From: Deinococcus seoulensis
Lineage (GTDB): Bacteria; Deinococcota; Deinococci; Deinococcales; Deinococcaceae
Assembly (NCBI RefSeq): GCF_014648115.1
Contig: NZ_BMQM01000044.1
Location: forward strand, 1 to 25,869
Length of the DNA stretch: 25,869 nt
Direction: 5' to 3'
Shown here: in pieces, positions 6,830-13,677 of the stretch
How the letters are laid out: every line of letters starts with the position of its first letter
How positions within the stretch are numbered: the stretch's first letter is position 1
Made by a program: the position numbers and the translations under genes
Notes under the pieces: model-generated
The model's input: the letters and a program-made list of their open reading frames with translations, nothing else
What the model was told of the DNA's origin: nothing
Database searches by the model: none

Positions 6830-7864
6830 TCAGGCTCCTTTGCTGGACAGTGTGGTCAGGGCTCGGGCGAGGGTGTGGAGTTCTTGGCTGTATTCGATCT
6901 GGTCGGTCCAGTCGGTGGGGAAGGAGTGAATGCCGAGGTGGGCGCCGAGCAGGCTGCCGGTGATGCAGGCGATGGAGTCACTGTCGCCGCTGGTGGTGGC
7001 GGCCAGTTGAAGGGCGCGGACCGGATCTTGTGGGAACAGCAGGAAGCACAGCAGGCCGGTCGCAAACGCTTCTTCTGCAATCCAGCCTTCACCGCTGTAG
7101 TGGCATGGATCGGCGTGGAGGGGAAGGCCGGTGCTGGCCTGGAGTGCGCGTTCAAGGGCGTCACTGCATTCGTCCCAGCCGCGTGCGATGAAGTCTTCCG
7201 GGCTGGGTTCGGGAGTGTGGGTCCACAGGTCGCCCAGCCACGCGTGATGGTAGGTGGTGCGTTGTGCCTGGACGTACTGCCTGAGGTGGGTGGGCAGTTC
7301 GGCTGGGAGTGCGCCGTCGAGAAGTAGGTGCAGGGTGTGTGCGGTCAGGTCGCTGGCGGCCAGGGCAGTGGCGTGACCGTGGGTCATGGCGGCCTGAAGT
7401 TGCGCGGCACCTGCTCGGGTGGTGGCTGCTGGCACCGTGGCGATGGGTTGCACGCGCATGTTGGCGCCGCAGCCTTTGGACCCAGGGATGGTGGCGTGCG
7501 GCCAGGGGACACCTTCTTTCAGTGCCTGACAGGCGCGGAGGCAGGTCATGCCGGGGGCGCGGTTGTTCTCCGGGTCGTCCAGCCACTGCGTGAACGTGTC
7601 ACGCAGTTCCCCGGAGAGGGCTTCGGCACTCAATTGGGGTGTGGCGATCAGTGCTCGCGCGACGGCGATCATCATTTGCGTGTCGTCCGTGACTTTGCCC
7701 TGGTGGATCGTCGTGGGGCCATCGGGCGGATATGCCGCGCGAATAGCTGCCGGGTCACGGGTGAATTCAACGGGGGCGGCGAGGGCGTCTCCGAAGGCTG
7801 CTCCGAATAGAAGCCCCTGTATCCGGTGAAGGGGTGAAGGTAGGTGAGGGCGTGGCGGGGTCAT
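6830..7864 (-). CDS. ADP-ribosylglycohydrolase family protein
   Basis: A 344-residue protein of the ARH/DraG fold, which removes ADP-ribose from proteins, nucleic acids or small molecules using two Mg2+ ions. Visible motifs are GLLFGAAFGDALAAPVEF (17-34), the metal-binding TDDTQMM (59-65), GSKGCGANMRVQPIA (128-142) and SGDSDSIACITGSLLGAHLG near residues 290-310. The last replaces the classic GDTDT with GDSDS, which keeps both aspartates. The start is ATG 7864 with AGGAGG 6 nt upstream; an in-frame TTG at 7885 would include the SD and is unlikely. It is the first gene of a pair with nadV, so it may recycle ADP-ribose or nicotinamide derived from NAD-consuming reactions. The specific substrate is unknown. 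Confidence 0.93.
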   Translation of the reverse strand: MTPPRPHLPSPLHRIQGLLFGAAFGDALAAPVEFTRDPAAIRAAYPPDGPTTIHQGKVTDDTQMMIAVARALIATPQLSAEALSGELRDTFTQWLDDPENNRAPGMTCLRACQALKEGVPWPHATIPGSKGCGANMRVQPIATVPAATTRAGAAQLQAAMTHGHATALAASDLTAHTLHLLLDGALPAELPTHLRQYVQAQRTTYHHAWLGDLWTHTPEPSPEDFIARGWDECSDALERALQASTGLPLHADPCHYSGEGWIAEEAFATGLLCFLLFPQDPVRALQLAATTSGDSDSIACITGSLLGAHLGIHSFPTDWTDQIEYSQELHTLARALTTLSSKGA

Positions 7865-7897
7865 GGGGTGCCTCCTATGGTGCAACCTCGTGCTTGA

Positions 7898-7932
7898 CTC
7901 ATAATCTAGAAATCTATTATGAAAACTATGAG
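7898..7932 (-). promoter_or_regulatory. AT-rich palindromic control region upstream of the NAD salvage genes
   Basis: A strikingly AT-rich island in GC-rich DNA. CATAAT (7900-7905) and ATTATG (7916-7921) are perfect inverted arms 10 nt apart, with a nested TAGA/TCTA pair (7907-7910, 7913-7916). A further inverted match, CTCATA (7898-7903) and TATGAG (7927-7932), lies outside. On the minus strand CATAAT (7921 to 7916) is a 5/6 match to a -10 box. This is probably the operator/promoter of the ADP-ribosylglycohydrolase-nadV operon. It does not match the DdrO radiation-response palindrome as I know it. Confidence 0.55.
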
Positions 7933-8086
7933 CAAGGGGGGTGCGTGAGGTTCAGGCAGTCGTGACCTCGCGCCACTTCGCGCAGCGATTCGACTGGGAA
8001 CGCTGTCCCTGACGGTGCTCATGCCGGTGCGGGCAGGATGGGGGAGGGGTGCGAAGTCCTTCACGCCACCCTGCTGACCGTGCGTT
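7933..8086. other. intergenic region between divergent genes
   Basis: GC-rich sequence with no convincing gene. A minus-strand frame over 7952-8010 reads plausibly (NRCAKWREVTTA at its end) but extends only as a shadow of the neighbouring lipoprotein gene. It could be a decayed fragment. Confidence 0.3.
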
Positions 8087-8092
8087 TATCAT
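8087..8092 (+). promoter_or_regulatory. -10 box of the G8 lipoprotein gene (TATCAT)
   Basis: TATCAT ends 6 nt before the ATG at 8099 and there is no SD, so the transcript is probably leaderless. Confidence 0.5.
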
Positions 8093-8098
8093 TCCTTC

Positions 8099-10591
8099 AT
8101 GCCCGCGCGCCGCTCCGCCACCGTCCTGCTCCTGACCGCGCTCCTGACCGCCTGCGGGTCCGGATCGGGCGGCAGCGGCACCACCAACCCCACGCCGACC
8201 CCCACCCCCACGCCCAGCCCGACCCCCACGCTTCCCACTGTGAAGTGGAGCGACCCCGCCACCTGGGGCGGCACGCTGCCCGCCGCCGGGCAGAAGGTCA
8301 CCCTCCCCGCCGGGAAACGCGTCCTGCTGGACACCACCCCGCCCGACCTGGGCGGCCTGACCATCCCCACCGGCACCGTGCTGGAATTCGACGACACGGC
8401 TGACCGCACCCTGCGCGCCGAGTGGATCATGGTGCACGGCGAACTCCGCATCGGCAGCGAGGCCAGACCCTTCACGCACCACGCCGAGATCCTCCTGACG
8501 AACAAGGCCCCCGGCGAGGACGTCATGGGCATGGGCGACCGCGTGCTGGGCGTCATGGACGGCACCCTGGAACTCCACGGGCAGCCCCGCCTCGCCTGGA
8601 CGCGCCTGAACGCCACCGCCCGCAAGGGCAGCAGCACCCTGACCCTGGACCGCGCGCCCGACTGGCAACCCGGCGACAGCCTCACCCTGACGAGCACCGA
8701 CTTCAACCCGGACCAGACCGAACAGGTCACCGTGCAGCGCGTCAGCGGCACTGCCGTCACCCTCGCCGCACCTCTGAAACACACGCACTGGGGCGACCCG
8801 ATCACCGTCGCGGGCCTGGGCGTGAACGAACGGGCCGAGGTGGGCCTCCTGACCCGCAACGTCGTCGTGGCCGCCACGGACGACGCCGCGCAGACCGGCG
8901 TGGGCGCGCACGTCATGATCATGGGCACCAGCACCGCCCGCATCGAGGGCGCGGAATTCACCCGCGTCGGGCAGCTGAACACCCTGCGCCGCTACCCCGT
9001 GCACTTTCACCAGCTGGGCAGCGCCCCGACCTCGTACCTGCGCGGCAGCAGCGTGCACGCCTCCTTCAACCGCTGCGTGGTCGTGCACGGGACCAGCGAC
9101 CTACGCGTGCAGGACAACGTCACCTTCGACAACATCGGCCACTGCCTCTTCCTGGAAGACGGCGACGAGACCGGCAACACCCTCAGCGGGAACCTCGTCA
9201 CGCGCGTCAGGGCCCCCGACGCCAAACAGGGCCAGAAGCCGCTGCTGGACAGCGACAAACGCCCCGCCGCGTACTGGATCACTCACCCCGCCAACACCGT
9301 GCGCGGCAACGTCGCCGCCGGGGTGGACGGCACCGGCTTCTGGCTCGCGTTCCCCGAACACCCCACCGGCCTCGCCGCCGCCAGGACCGACATCTGGCCC
9401 CGCCGCACCCCCCTGGGCGAATTCAGCGGCAACACCGCCCACGGCACGGATCGTGGCCTGAACCTCGATGGCGGCCCGAAACCCGACGGCACCACCGAGG
9501 TCACGTACTACGCGCCCGTCACCACGCCCAGCGATCCCAAAAGCGCGCCCGTCACCGCCACCCTGGACACCTTCACCGCCTACAAGAACCGCGACCACGG
9601 CGTGTGGCTACGCGGGAAGGGCCACGTCCTGCTGAACGCCACCCTCGCCGACAACGGCGTCGGCGCGACCTTCGCCAGCGACGACAGCACCCTCAAAGGC
9701 GGCACCCTGATCGGTGAGACACCCAACCTCGGCCAGCCCGACAGCTGGGAACCCACCGGCACCGGCGGCCGCGCCCTCCCACGCCCCTGGGACCCCAGCT
9801 TCCCCATCCGCGGGTACCAGTTCTACGACGGGCACGTCACCATCGACGGCGCGACCCTCGCCGCGTTCACGCCCGACACCACCCGGCAGGCCAGCGGCCT
9901 CGGGTACGTCACGAAGAACGCCTTCAGCCTCGAACCCACCAACAACGCCCTGAACCTCCGCTGGCCCGACACCAGCACCCGCGTGTACTTCCCACCCGCC
10001 CAACCCGACCGGGACGGCGACAAGGCCGCCACGTTCCTCGACACCGACGGCACCACCACCGGCAAGGCAGGCACCACCGTCACCGCCAGCCCCCTCCTGC
10101 GCGCCGCGCCCGACTGCACCCCCACCCCCGCCTGGAACGCCAGCACCTGCCCCGGCACGTACACCCGCCTGTGGATTCACGACGACACCGCCGCCCGCAT
10201 CGGCCCCGTCACCGTCACCGGCCCGCACGGCACGGTCAGCCTGAACGGCAACACCGCCGACCAGAAAACCTTCCACACCACCACCCGCCTGGGCCACACC
10301 TACACCCTGACCCCCACCACCCCCACCCCCCACCTGCGCGTCGGCATCAGCCACAGCCAGCCCGGCGACACCCTCACCCTCCGCATCCCCACCCCCACCG
10401 AACCCCGCCTGTACCGCGACTGGTGGATCGACAACCGCAACCTCCTCAAGAAGGTCACCCCCGCCGCCCTGCCCACCACCACCGGCGACAGCTACGCCTA
10501 CGAGAACGGCACCCTCACCCTGAAACTCGTCGTGCAACAGGGCCGCGACTACGCCGCCACCGACATCTGCACCGCCGACCTGTGCAAGTAA
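8099..10591 (+). CDS. G8-domain, parallel beta-helix lipoprotein (CEMIP/TMEM2-like)
   Basis: An 830-residue exported protein. The signal peptide ends in a lipobox, LTAC, with Cys19 as the lipidated residue. A Pro/Thr repeat linker (about 29-46) follows. Residues about 48-165 are a G8 domain (WSDPATWGG, LPAAGQKVTLPAGKRVLLD, VHGELRIGS). Then come right-handed beta-helix repeats including YPVHFHQLG (about 299-307), RGSSVHASFNRCVVVHGT and GHCLFLEDGDETGN (about 346-359), segments closely like animal CEMIP and TMEM2, which bind or degrade hyaluronan. The C-terminal 200 residues are beta-rich. A glycan-directed role on the cell surface is inferred; no catalytic residues can be assigned. It is followed by a hairpin and a convergent gene. 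Confidence 0.9.
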   Translation: MPARRSATVLLLTALLTACGSGSGGSGTTNPTPTPTPTPSPTPTLPTVKWSDPATWGGTLPAAGQKVTLPAGKRVLLDTTPPDLGGLTIPTGTVLEFDDTADRTLRAEWIMVHGELRIGSEARPFTHHAEILLTNKAPGEDVMGMGDRVLGVMDGTLELHGQPRLAWTRLNATARKGSSTLTLDRAPDWQPGDSLTLTSTDFNPDQTEQVTVQRVSGTAVTLAAPLKHTHWGDPITVAGLGVNERAEVGLLTRNVVVAATDDAAQTGVGAHVMIMGTSTARIEGAEFTRVGQLNTLRRYPVHFHQLGSAPTSYLRGSSVHASFNRCVVVHGTSDLRVQDNVTFDNIGHCLFLEDGDETGNTLSGNLVTRVRAPDAKQGQKPLLDSDKRPAAYWITHPANTVRGNVAAGVDGTGFWLAFPEHPTGLAAARTDIWPRRTPLGEFSGNTAHGTDRGLNLDGGPKPDGTTEVTYYAPVTTPSDPKSAPVTATLDTFTAYKNRDHGVWLRGKGHVLLNATLADNGVGATFASDDSTLKGGTLIGETPNLGQPDSWEPTGTGGRALPRPWDPSFPIRGYQFYDGHVTIDGATLAAFTPDTTRQASGLGYVTKNAFSLEPTNNALNLRWPDTSTRVYFPPAQPDRDGDKAATFLDTDGTTTGKAGTTVTASPLLRAAPDCTPTPAWNASTCPGTYTRLWIHDDTAARIGPVTVTGPHGTVSLNGNTADQKTFHTTTRLGHTYTLTPTTPTPHLRVGISHSQPGDTLTLRIPTPTEPRLYRDWWIDNRNLLKKVTPAALPTTTGDSYAYENGTLTLKLVVQQGRDYAATDICTADLCK

Positions 10592-10599
10592 GGGGGCCG

Positions 10600-10625
10600 T
10601 GTCAGGCTTACAGGTACACCTGACA
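10600..10625. terminator. hairpin between convergent genes
   Basis: TGTCAGG (10600-10606) pairs perfectly with CCTGACA (10619-10625). It lies 9 bp after the lipoprotein stop and contains the leucine-rich-repeat gene stop codon (10608-10610) in its loop. It may serve both strands. There is no U-tract. Confidence 0.45.
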
Positions 10626-11540
10626 GCCCCGCTCAATCAGCGTGTCGAAAGCGTCTGGCAAATTCTCGATGCGGTTCCAGCGCAGGTCGAGTTTCCGCAG
10701 GGCGGGCAGGTGCGCCAGCCTTTCGGGAAGGGTGGTCAGGGCGTTGGCGCGCAGGTCGAGGGTGTGCAGCGCGTGCAGGTCGCCCAGCGTGTCTGGCAGG
10801 TGCGTCAGCGCATTGAAGCGCAGGTTCAGGGTCGTCAGGCGCGGCAACTGCCCCAGCGAGTCCGGCAGTTCTGTCAGCGCGTTGCCCTGAAGGTCCAGCA
10901 CTTCCAGCGCCCCACACCCTCCCAGCGTGCCGGGCAGGCGGGTCAGGCGGGCGTTCATGACGTGCAGTTCCCGCAGCGCGCCCAGCGCCCCGAGGCTGTC
11001 TGGTAGGGCCTCCAGCGGGTTGCCGTACAGCCGCAGTTCCGTCAGGGCGCGCAGGTTGCCCAGCCACCCCGGCAGGTGCGTCAGGGCGTTATCCGTGACA
11101 TTCAGGTACGTCAGCGCGCCCAGGTGCCGCATGGAGTCCGGCAGTTCCATCAGCCGGTTGTGGCTCAGGTACAGGAACGCCAGCCGACCCAGCCCCCTGA
11201 AGGCGTCCGGCAGGGCGTCCAGCTCGTTGTGCCCCAGGTCCAGCATCCGCAGCTCGCGCAGGTTGCCCAGCGCGTCCGGCAGCCTCTGGAACCGGTTGGC
11301 GGACAGGTTCAGCGTCCGCACCCCGCCGCGCGTCCACACCCAGTCCGGCACGCCCGTCAGCACGTTGTCGTACACGCTGAAGACCGTCAGGTCCGGCGCG
11401 GCCTCCCGCCCTGGCAGGGCATCCAGACCCAGCCCGTCCAGATTCACGCGCCGCACCCCCGACCAGTCCGGCAGATTCAGCAGTGCCGCCCCCCGCAGAT
11501 CCGAGAGGTGCTGGTGGACGGGCATGGGGGTAGCAGACAT
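10608..11540 (-). CDS. leucine-rich repeat protein
   Basis: A 310-residue protein made almost entirely of 23-residue leucine-rich repeats of the form LxxLxLxxNxLxxLPxxLxxLxx. I count ten canonical repeats (from VRTLNLSANRFQRLP to LRKLDLRWNRIENLP) after two degenerate ones at the N-terminus. It ends FDTLIERGCQVYL. No signal peptide, membrane segment or attached enzymatic domain is present, so it is probably a cytoplasmic protein-binding solenoid. The repeats resemble those of leucine-rich proteins such as plant intracellular LRRs and bacterial effectors, but partner and role cannot be inferred. The ATG at 11540 follows TACGCT by 6 nt (leaderless). It stands alone, convergent with the lipoprotein gene. 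Confidence 0.93.
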   Translation of the reverse strand: MSATPMPVHQHLSDLRGAALLNLPDWSGVRRVNLDGLGLDALPGREAAPDLTVFSVYDNVLTGVPDWVWTRGGVRTLNLSANRFQRLPDALGNLRELRMLDLGHNELDALPDAFRGLGRLAFLYLSHNRLMELPDSMRHLGALTYLNVTDNALTHLPGWLGNLRALTELRLYGNPLEALPDSLGALGALRELHVMNARLTRLPGTLGGCGALEVLDLQGNALTELPDSLGQLPRLTTLNLRFNALTHLPDTLGDLHALHTLDLRANALTTLPERLAHLPALRKLDLRWNRIENLPDAFDTLIERGCQVYL

Positions 11541-11546
11541 GCCCGC

Positions 11547-11552
11547 AGCGTA
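11547..11552 (-). promoter_or_regulatory. -10 box of the leucine-rich repeat gene (TACGCT)
   Basis: TACGCT on the minus strand, 6 nt before the ATG at 11540, with no SD. Confidence 0.45.
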
Positions 11553-11591
11553 CCGGCCGCGGGCATGGTCAGGAGGCTCAGGTGAGGTGGC

Positions 11592-11730
11592 TCATACGGA
11601 TTCCGTTTGTTTCGTTGCCAACCCGGAACATCACCGGGTTGCCAACTCCACGTCCGGAACCCTTTTCTCTCCTACTCGCATCCGCTCGGATTGAACGGCT
11701 TCATAAGCCATTCAATCGGAGTCCGTATCA
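11592..11730. repeat. full-length copy (D) of the TACGG structured repeat
   Basis: Bounded by TACGGATTCCG and CGGAGTCCGTA with TCA on each side (11592-11594, 11728-11730). Hairpin 1 has arms GTTGCCAACCCGG and CCGGGTTGCCAAC; hairpin 2 has GATTGAACGGCTT and AAGCCATTCAATC. The right-hand TCA is the TGA stop codon of the dienoyl-CoA reductase gene on the minus strand. Confidence 0.9.
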
Positions 11731-12594
11731 GTCTTTCTTGGGCAGGGCGAGGCCCATCTGCTGGTACATCTGGTACTGGGGGGCGCCGCCGAGCATGTTC
11801 TGGCCGCCGTCGACGGGCAGGATGACGCCCGTGACGTAGCTGGCGGCGTCACTGACGAGGAACAGGGCGGCGTTGGCGATGTCCTGGGGGATGCCGAAGC
11901 GGCCCAGCGGGACGGTGCTCATGAACTGGTGGCGGGTCTTCTCGTCGGGGGCGAGGCGGGCCATGCCTTCGGTGCCGTCGATGGGGCCGGGGATGATGGC
12001 GTTCACGCGGATGCCGCGCAGGCCCCATTCGATGGCGAGGGTGCGGGTCAGGGCGTCCACGCCGGCCTTGGCGGCGACGACGTGCGCCTGCATGGGCACG
12101 GGGATGCCGTAGGCGCTGATGCTCAGGATGTTCCCGCCGGGGGTGGTCAGGTGGGGAGCGCAGGCTTTGATGGTGTGGTACGTGCCGAGCAGGTCGATCT
12201 CGACGACGGTCTTGAAGCCGTTGGGGCTGATGCCGTCGACGGGTGCGGGGAAGTTCCCGGCGGCTCCGGCGAGGACGATGTCGAACGGGCCGAAGGTTTC
12301 GACGGCCTGCGCGGCGGCGGCCTGCATGGCGGCGATGTCGCGCACGTCGGCGCTGACGCCGAGGGCCTGCCCGCCCGCGTCGATGATGCCCTGCGCGGCC
12401 TTCTGGGCTTTCTCGAGGTTGCGGCCCAGGATGGTCACCCGGCAGCCGTGCGCGGCGAAGCTCTGGGCGATGCCGAGGTTGATGCCGCTGCCGCCGCCGG
12501 TGATCAGGGCGTGCTTGCCGGCCAGCAGGTCGGGGCGGAAGGTGCTGTCGGCGGTGCCGGCCTGGAGGGTGCCGAGGGTGGGGGTCTGGGTCAT
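11728..12594 (-). CDS. SDR-family 2,4-dienoyl-CoA reductase
   Basis: A 288-residue short-chain dehydrogenase/reductase. The NADP(H) site is [13 protein letters not shown] (31-43), with the adenosine-pocket motif SADVRD (81-86) and NAG replaced by LAGAAGN (108-114). The classic YxxxK is HVVAAKAG: Lys176 is kept but the tyrosine position is Val172. This is typical of dienoyl-CoA reductases, where an earlier Tyr acts; Tyr162 (SAYG) lies 14 residues before the Lys, close to the Tyr199/Lys214 spacing of human DECR1. [13 protein letters not shown] (202-214) is the DECR signature. The enzyme reduces 2,4-dienoyl-CoA during beta-oxidation of unsaturated fatty acids. ATG 12594 has AAGGAG 7 nt upstream; it lies 55 bp after the isomerase gene, in the same operon. 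Confidence 0.93.
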   Translation of the reverse strand: MTQTPTLGTLQAGTADSTFRPDLLAGKHALITGGGSGINLGIAQSFAAHGCRVTILGRNLEKAQKAAQGIIDAGGQALGVSADVRDIAAMQAAAAQAVETFGPFDIVLAGAAGNFPAPVDGISPNGFKTVVEIDLLGTYHTIKACAPHLTTPGGNILSISAYGIPVPMQAHVVAAKAGVDALTRTLAIEWGLRGIRVNAIIPGPIDGTEGMARLAPDEKTRHQFMSTVPLGRFGIPQDIANAALFLVSDAASYVTGVILPVDGGQNMLGGAPQYQMYQQMGLALPKKD

Positions 12595-12601
12595 GTGGGG
12601 T

Positions 12602-12638
12602 CTCCTTGGGTGGGGAAGGGGGGGCGGGGGTGGTGGGC
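12602..12638 (+). other. G-rich intergenic tract with quadruplex potential
   Basis: Between the two fatty-acid genes the plus strand has several closely spaced runs of three to eight G. On the transcribed minus-strand RNA these are C-runs, so any quadruplex would form in the template DNA. Confidence 0.35.
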
Positions 12639-12649
12639 TGGACTTGACC

Positions 12650-13393
12650 TTACTTCAGGGCCTGCGCGAGGCCTTCGGCGGTCATGTGCTGGGCGTTCCA
12701 GGTGACGGCCCCGGCGAGGCTCTGCGCGTGCGGCAGGTCGTCCTGCAGGGTGCGTTTGGTGCCTTCCAGGGCGCGTGGGGGGAGGGTGGCGAGGTACGCG
12801 GCGAGTTCGTCGGCGCGGGCGAACAGGGCGGCCGGGTCGGGCAGCAGTTCGGTGATCAGGCCCCAGCGTTCGGCGGTGGGCGCGTCGATGGGCTGGCCGG
12901 TCAGGGCGAGGTGCGCGGCGCGGCCCCGGCCGATCAGGTGCGGCAGGCGTTGCAGGCCGCCCAGGTCGGCGGCGATGCCCAGCCTGACTTCGGGTAGGCT
13001 GAAGCGGGCGTCTGCGCTGGCGATGCGGATGTCGCAGGCGCTGATGAGTTCCAGGCCCCCGCCGATGCACCAGCCGTGCACGGCGGCAATGACCGGGATG
13101 GGCAGCGCGGCGAGGCCCTCGATGGCGGCGTGCATTCCGGCGACCACGGCCCGGAACGCGTCGGGGTTCCCGAGGGCGGGGGTGATGGTGGGGGCGCTGG
13201 CTTTCACGTCCAGTCCGGCGCTGAACAGTTCCTCGCCGCGCACGATCAGGGCGCGGGCGCCGCTGCCGTCCAGGGTGGCCAGCGCCTGCGGGACTTCCTG
13301 CCAGAAGGCGGGTCCCATGCTGCCTTTCTTGCTGATGATGGTCAGGGTGGCGACCTCACCCGCCTGGGTGAGCCTTACGCTCTGAAATGTCAT
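12650..13393 (-). CDS. enoyl-CoA hydratase/isomerase family, dienoyl-CoA isomerase (ECH1)-like
   Basis: A 247-residue crotonase-fold enzyme. [18 protein letters not shown] replaces the usual NxxN-A-hydratase start. FSAGLDV (57-63) and [12 protein letters not shown] (105-116) form the oxyanion hole. [19 protein letters not shown] (133-151) matches the ECH1 signature. Glu135 and Asp143 correspond to rat ECH1 Glu196 and Asp204, and Glu115 replaces Asp176. The likely reaction is isomerisation of 3,5-dienoyl-CoA to 2,4-dienoyl-CoA, which the adjacent reductase would then use. The start is ATG 13393, 7 nt after TACAGT; an upstream in-frame extension (to 13537) runs into a repeat and is not credible. 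Hydratase activity on other enoyl-CoAs cannot be excluded. Confidence 0.9.
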   Translation of the reverse strand: MTFQSVRLTQAGEVATLTIISKKGSMGPAFWQEVPQALATLDGSGARALIVRGEELFSAGLDVKASAPTITPALGNPDAFRAVVAGMHAAIEGLAALPIPVIAAVHGWCIGGGLELISACDIRIASADARFSLPEVRLGIAADLGGLQRLPHLIGRGRAAHLALTGQPIDAPTAERWGLITELLPDPAALFARADELAAYLATLPPRALEGTKRTLQDDLPHAQSLAGAVTWNAQHMTAEGLAQALK

Positions 13394-13400
13394 GGCGTCC

Positions 13401-13406
13401 ACTGTA
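13401..13406 (-). promoter_or_regulatory. -10 box of the dienoyl-CoA isomerase operon (TACAGT)
   Basis: TACAGT on the minus strand, 7 nt before the ATG at 13393, with no SD. Confidence 0.5.
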
Positions 13407-13477
13407 GCGCGTTCCGGTGAACTCGGTTCAATTTCGTGGGGTTGCGTGTGAGTGCGTGGGTGTCCGGAGCCGCGCAG

Positions 13478-13636
13478 CCATACGGATTCCGTTTGTTCCG
13501 TTAACAGATCGGAACACCACCGATCTGTTAACTCCACGTCCGGAACCCGTTTCTCTCCTCCTCGCTCTGCTGCGCAGCTCTACGAGTCCGCTCGGACCCA
13601 GCGGCTTTATAAGCCATTCAATCGGAGTCCGTATCA
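13478..13636. repeat. full-length copy (E) of the TACGG structured repeat
   Basis: Bounded by TACGGATTCCG (from 13481) and CGGAGTCCGTA (to 13633); CCA lies on the left and TCA on the right. Hairpin 1 is perfect over 13 bp (GTTAACAGATCGG / CCGATCTGTTAAC), while its counterpart in copy D has different bases that still pair. This copy is longer because of an extra insertion around CTGCTGCGCAGCTCTACGAG. It lies just upstream of the histidine kinase promoter. Confidence 0.9.
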
Positions 13637-13662
13637 CACCTGCTGTTCCCCGGCGACTCGGC

Positions 13663-13668
13663 TACAAT
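13663..13668 (+). promoter_or_regulatory. -10 box of the histidine kinase operon (TACAAT)
   Basis: TACAAT ends 9 nt before the ATG at 13678; there is no SD. The promoter lies 27 bp after the end of repeat copy E. Confidence 0.55.
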
Positions 13669-13677
13669 GCCCCCGTC

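Noticed and set aside
7900..7921. Possible DdrO radiation/desiccation response motif
   Set aside because: Arms CATAAT/ATTATG with a 10-nt spacer do not fit the 17-bp TTATGT...ACATAA pattern as I know it.
7952..9088. Minus-strand frame opposite the G8 lipoprotein gene
   Set aside because: Low-complexity Gly/Ala/Val composition, antisense to a clear gene. Its last 20 codons over 7952-8010 look somewhat protein-like but are too short to support.
12650..13537. Longer form of the dienoyl-CoA isomerase starting at 13537
   Set aside because: The extra N-terminus translates repeat copy E and the promoter; homology and the -10 spacing support ATG 13393.
13417..13677. N-terminal extension of the histidine kinase from 13417
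   Set aside because: It runs through repeat copy E; the TACAAT promoter and the protein's normal start at 13678 argue against it.
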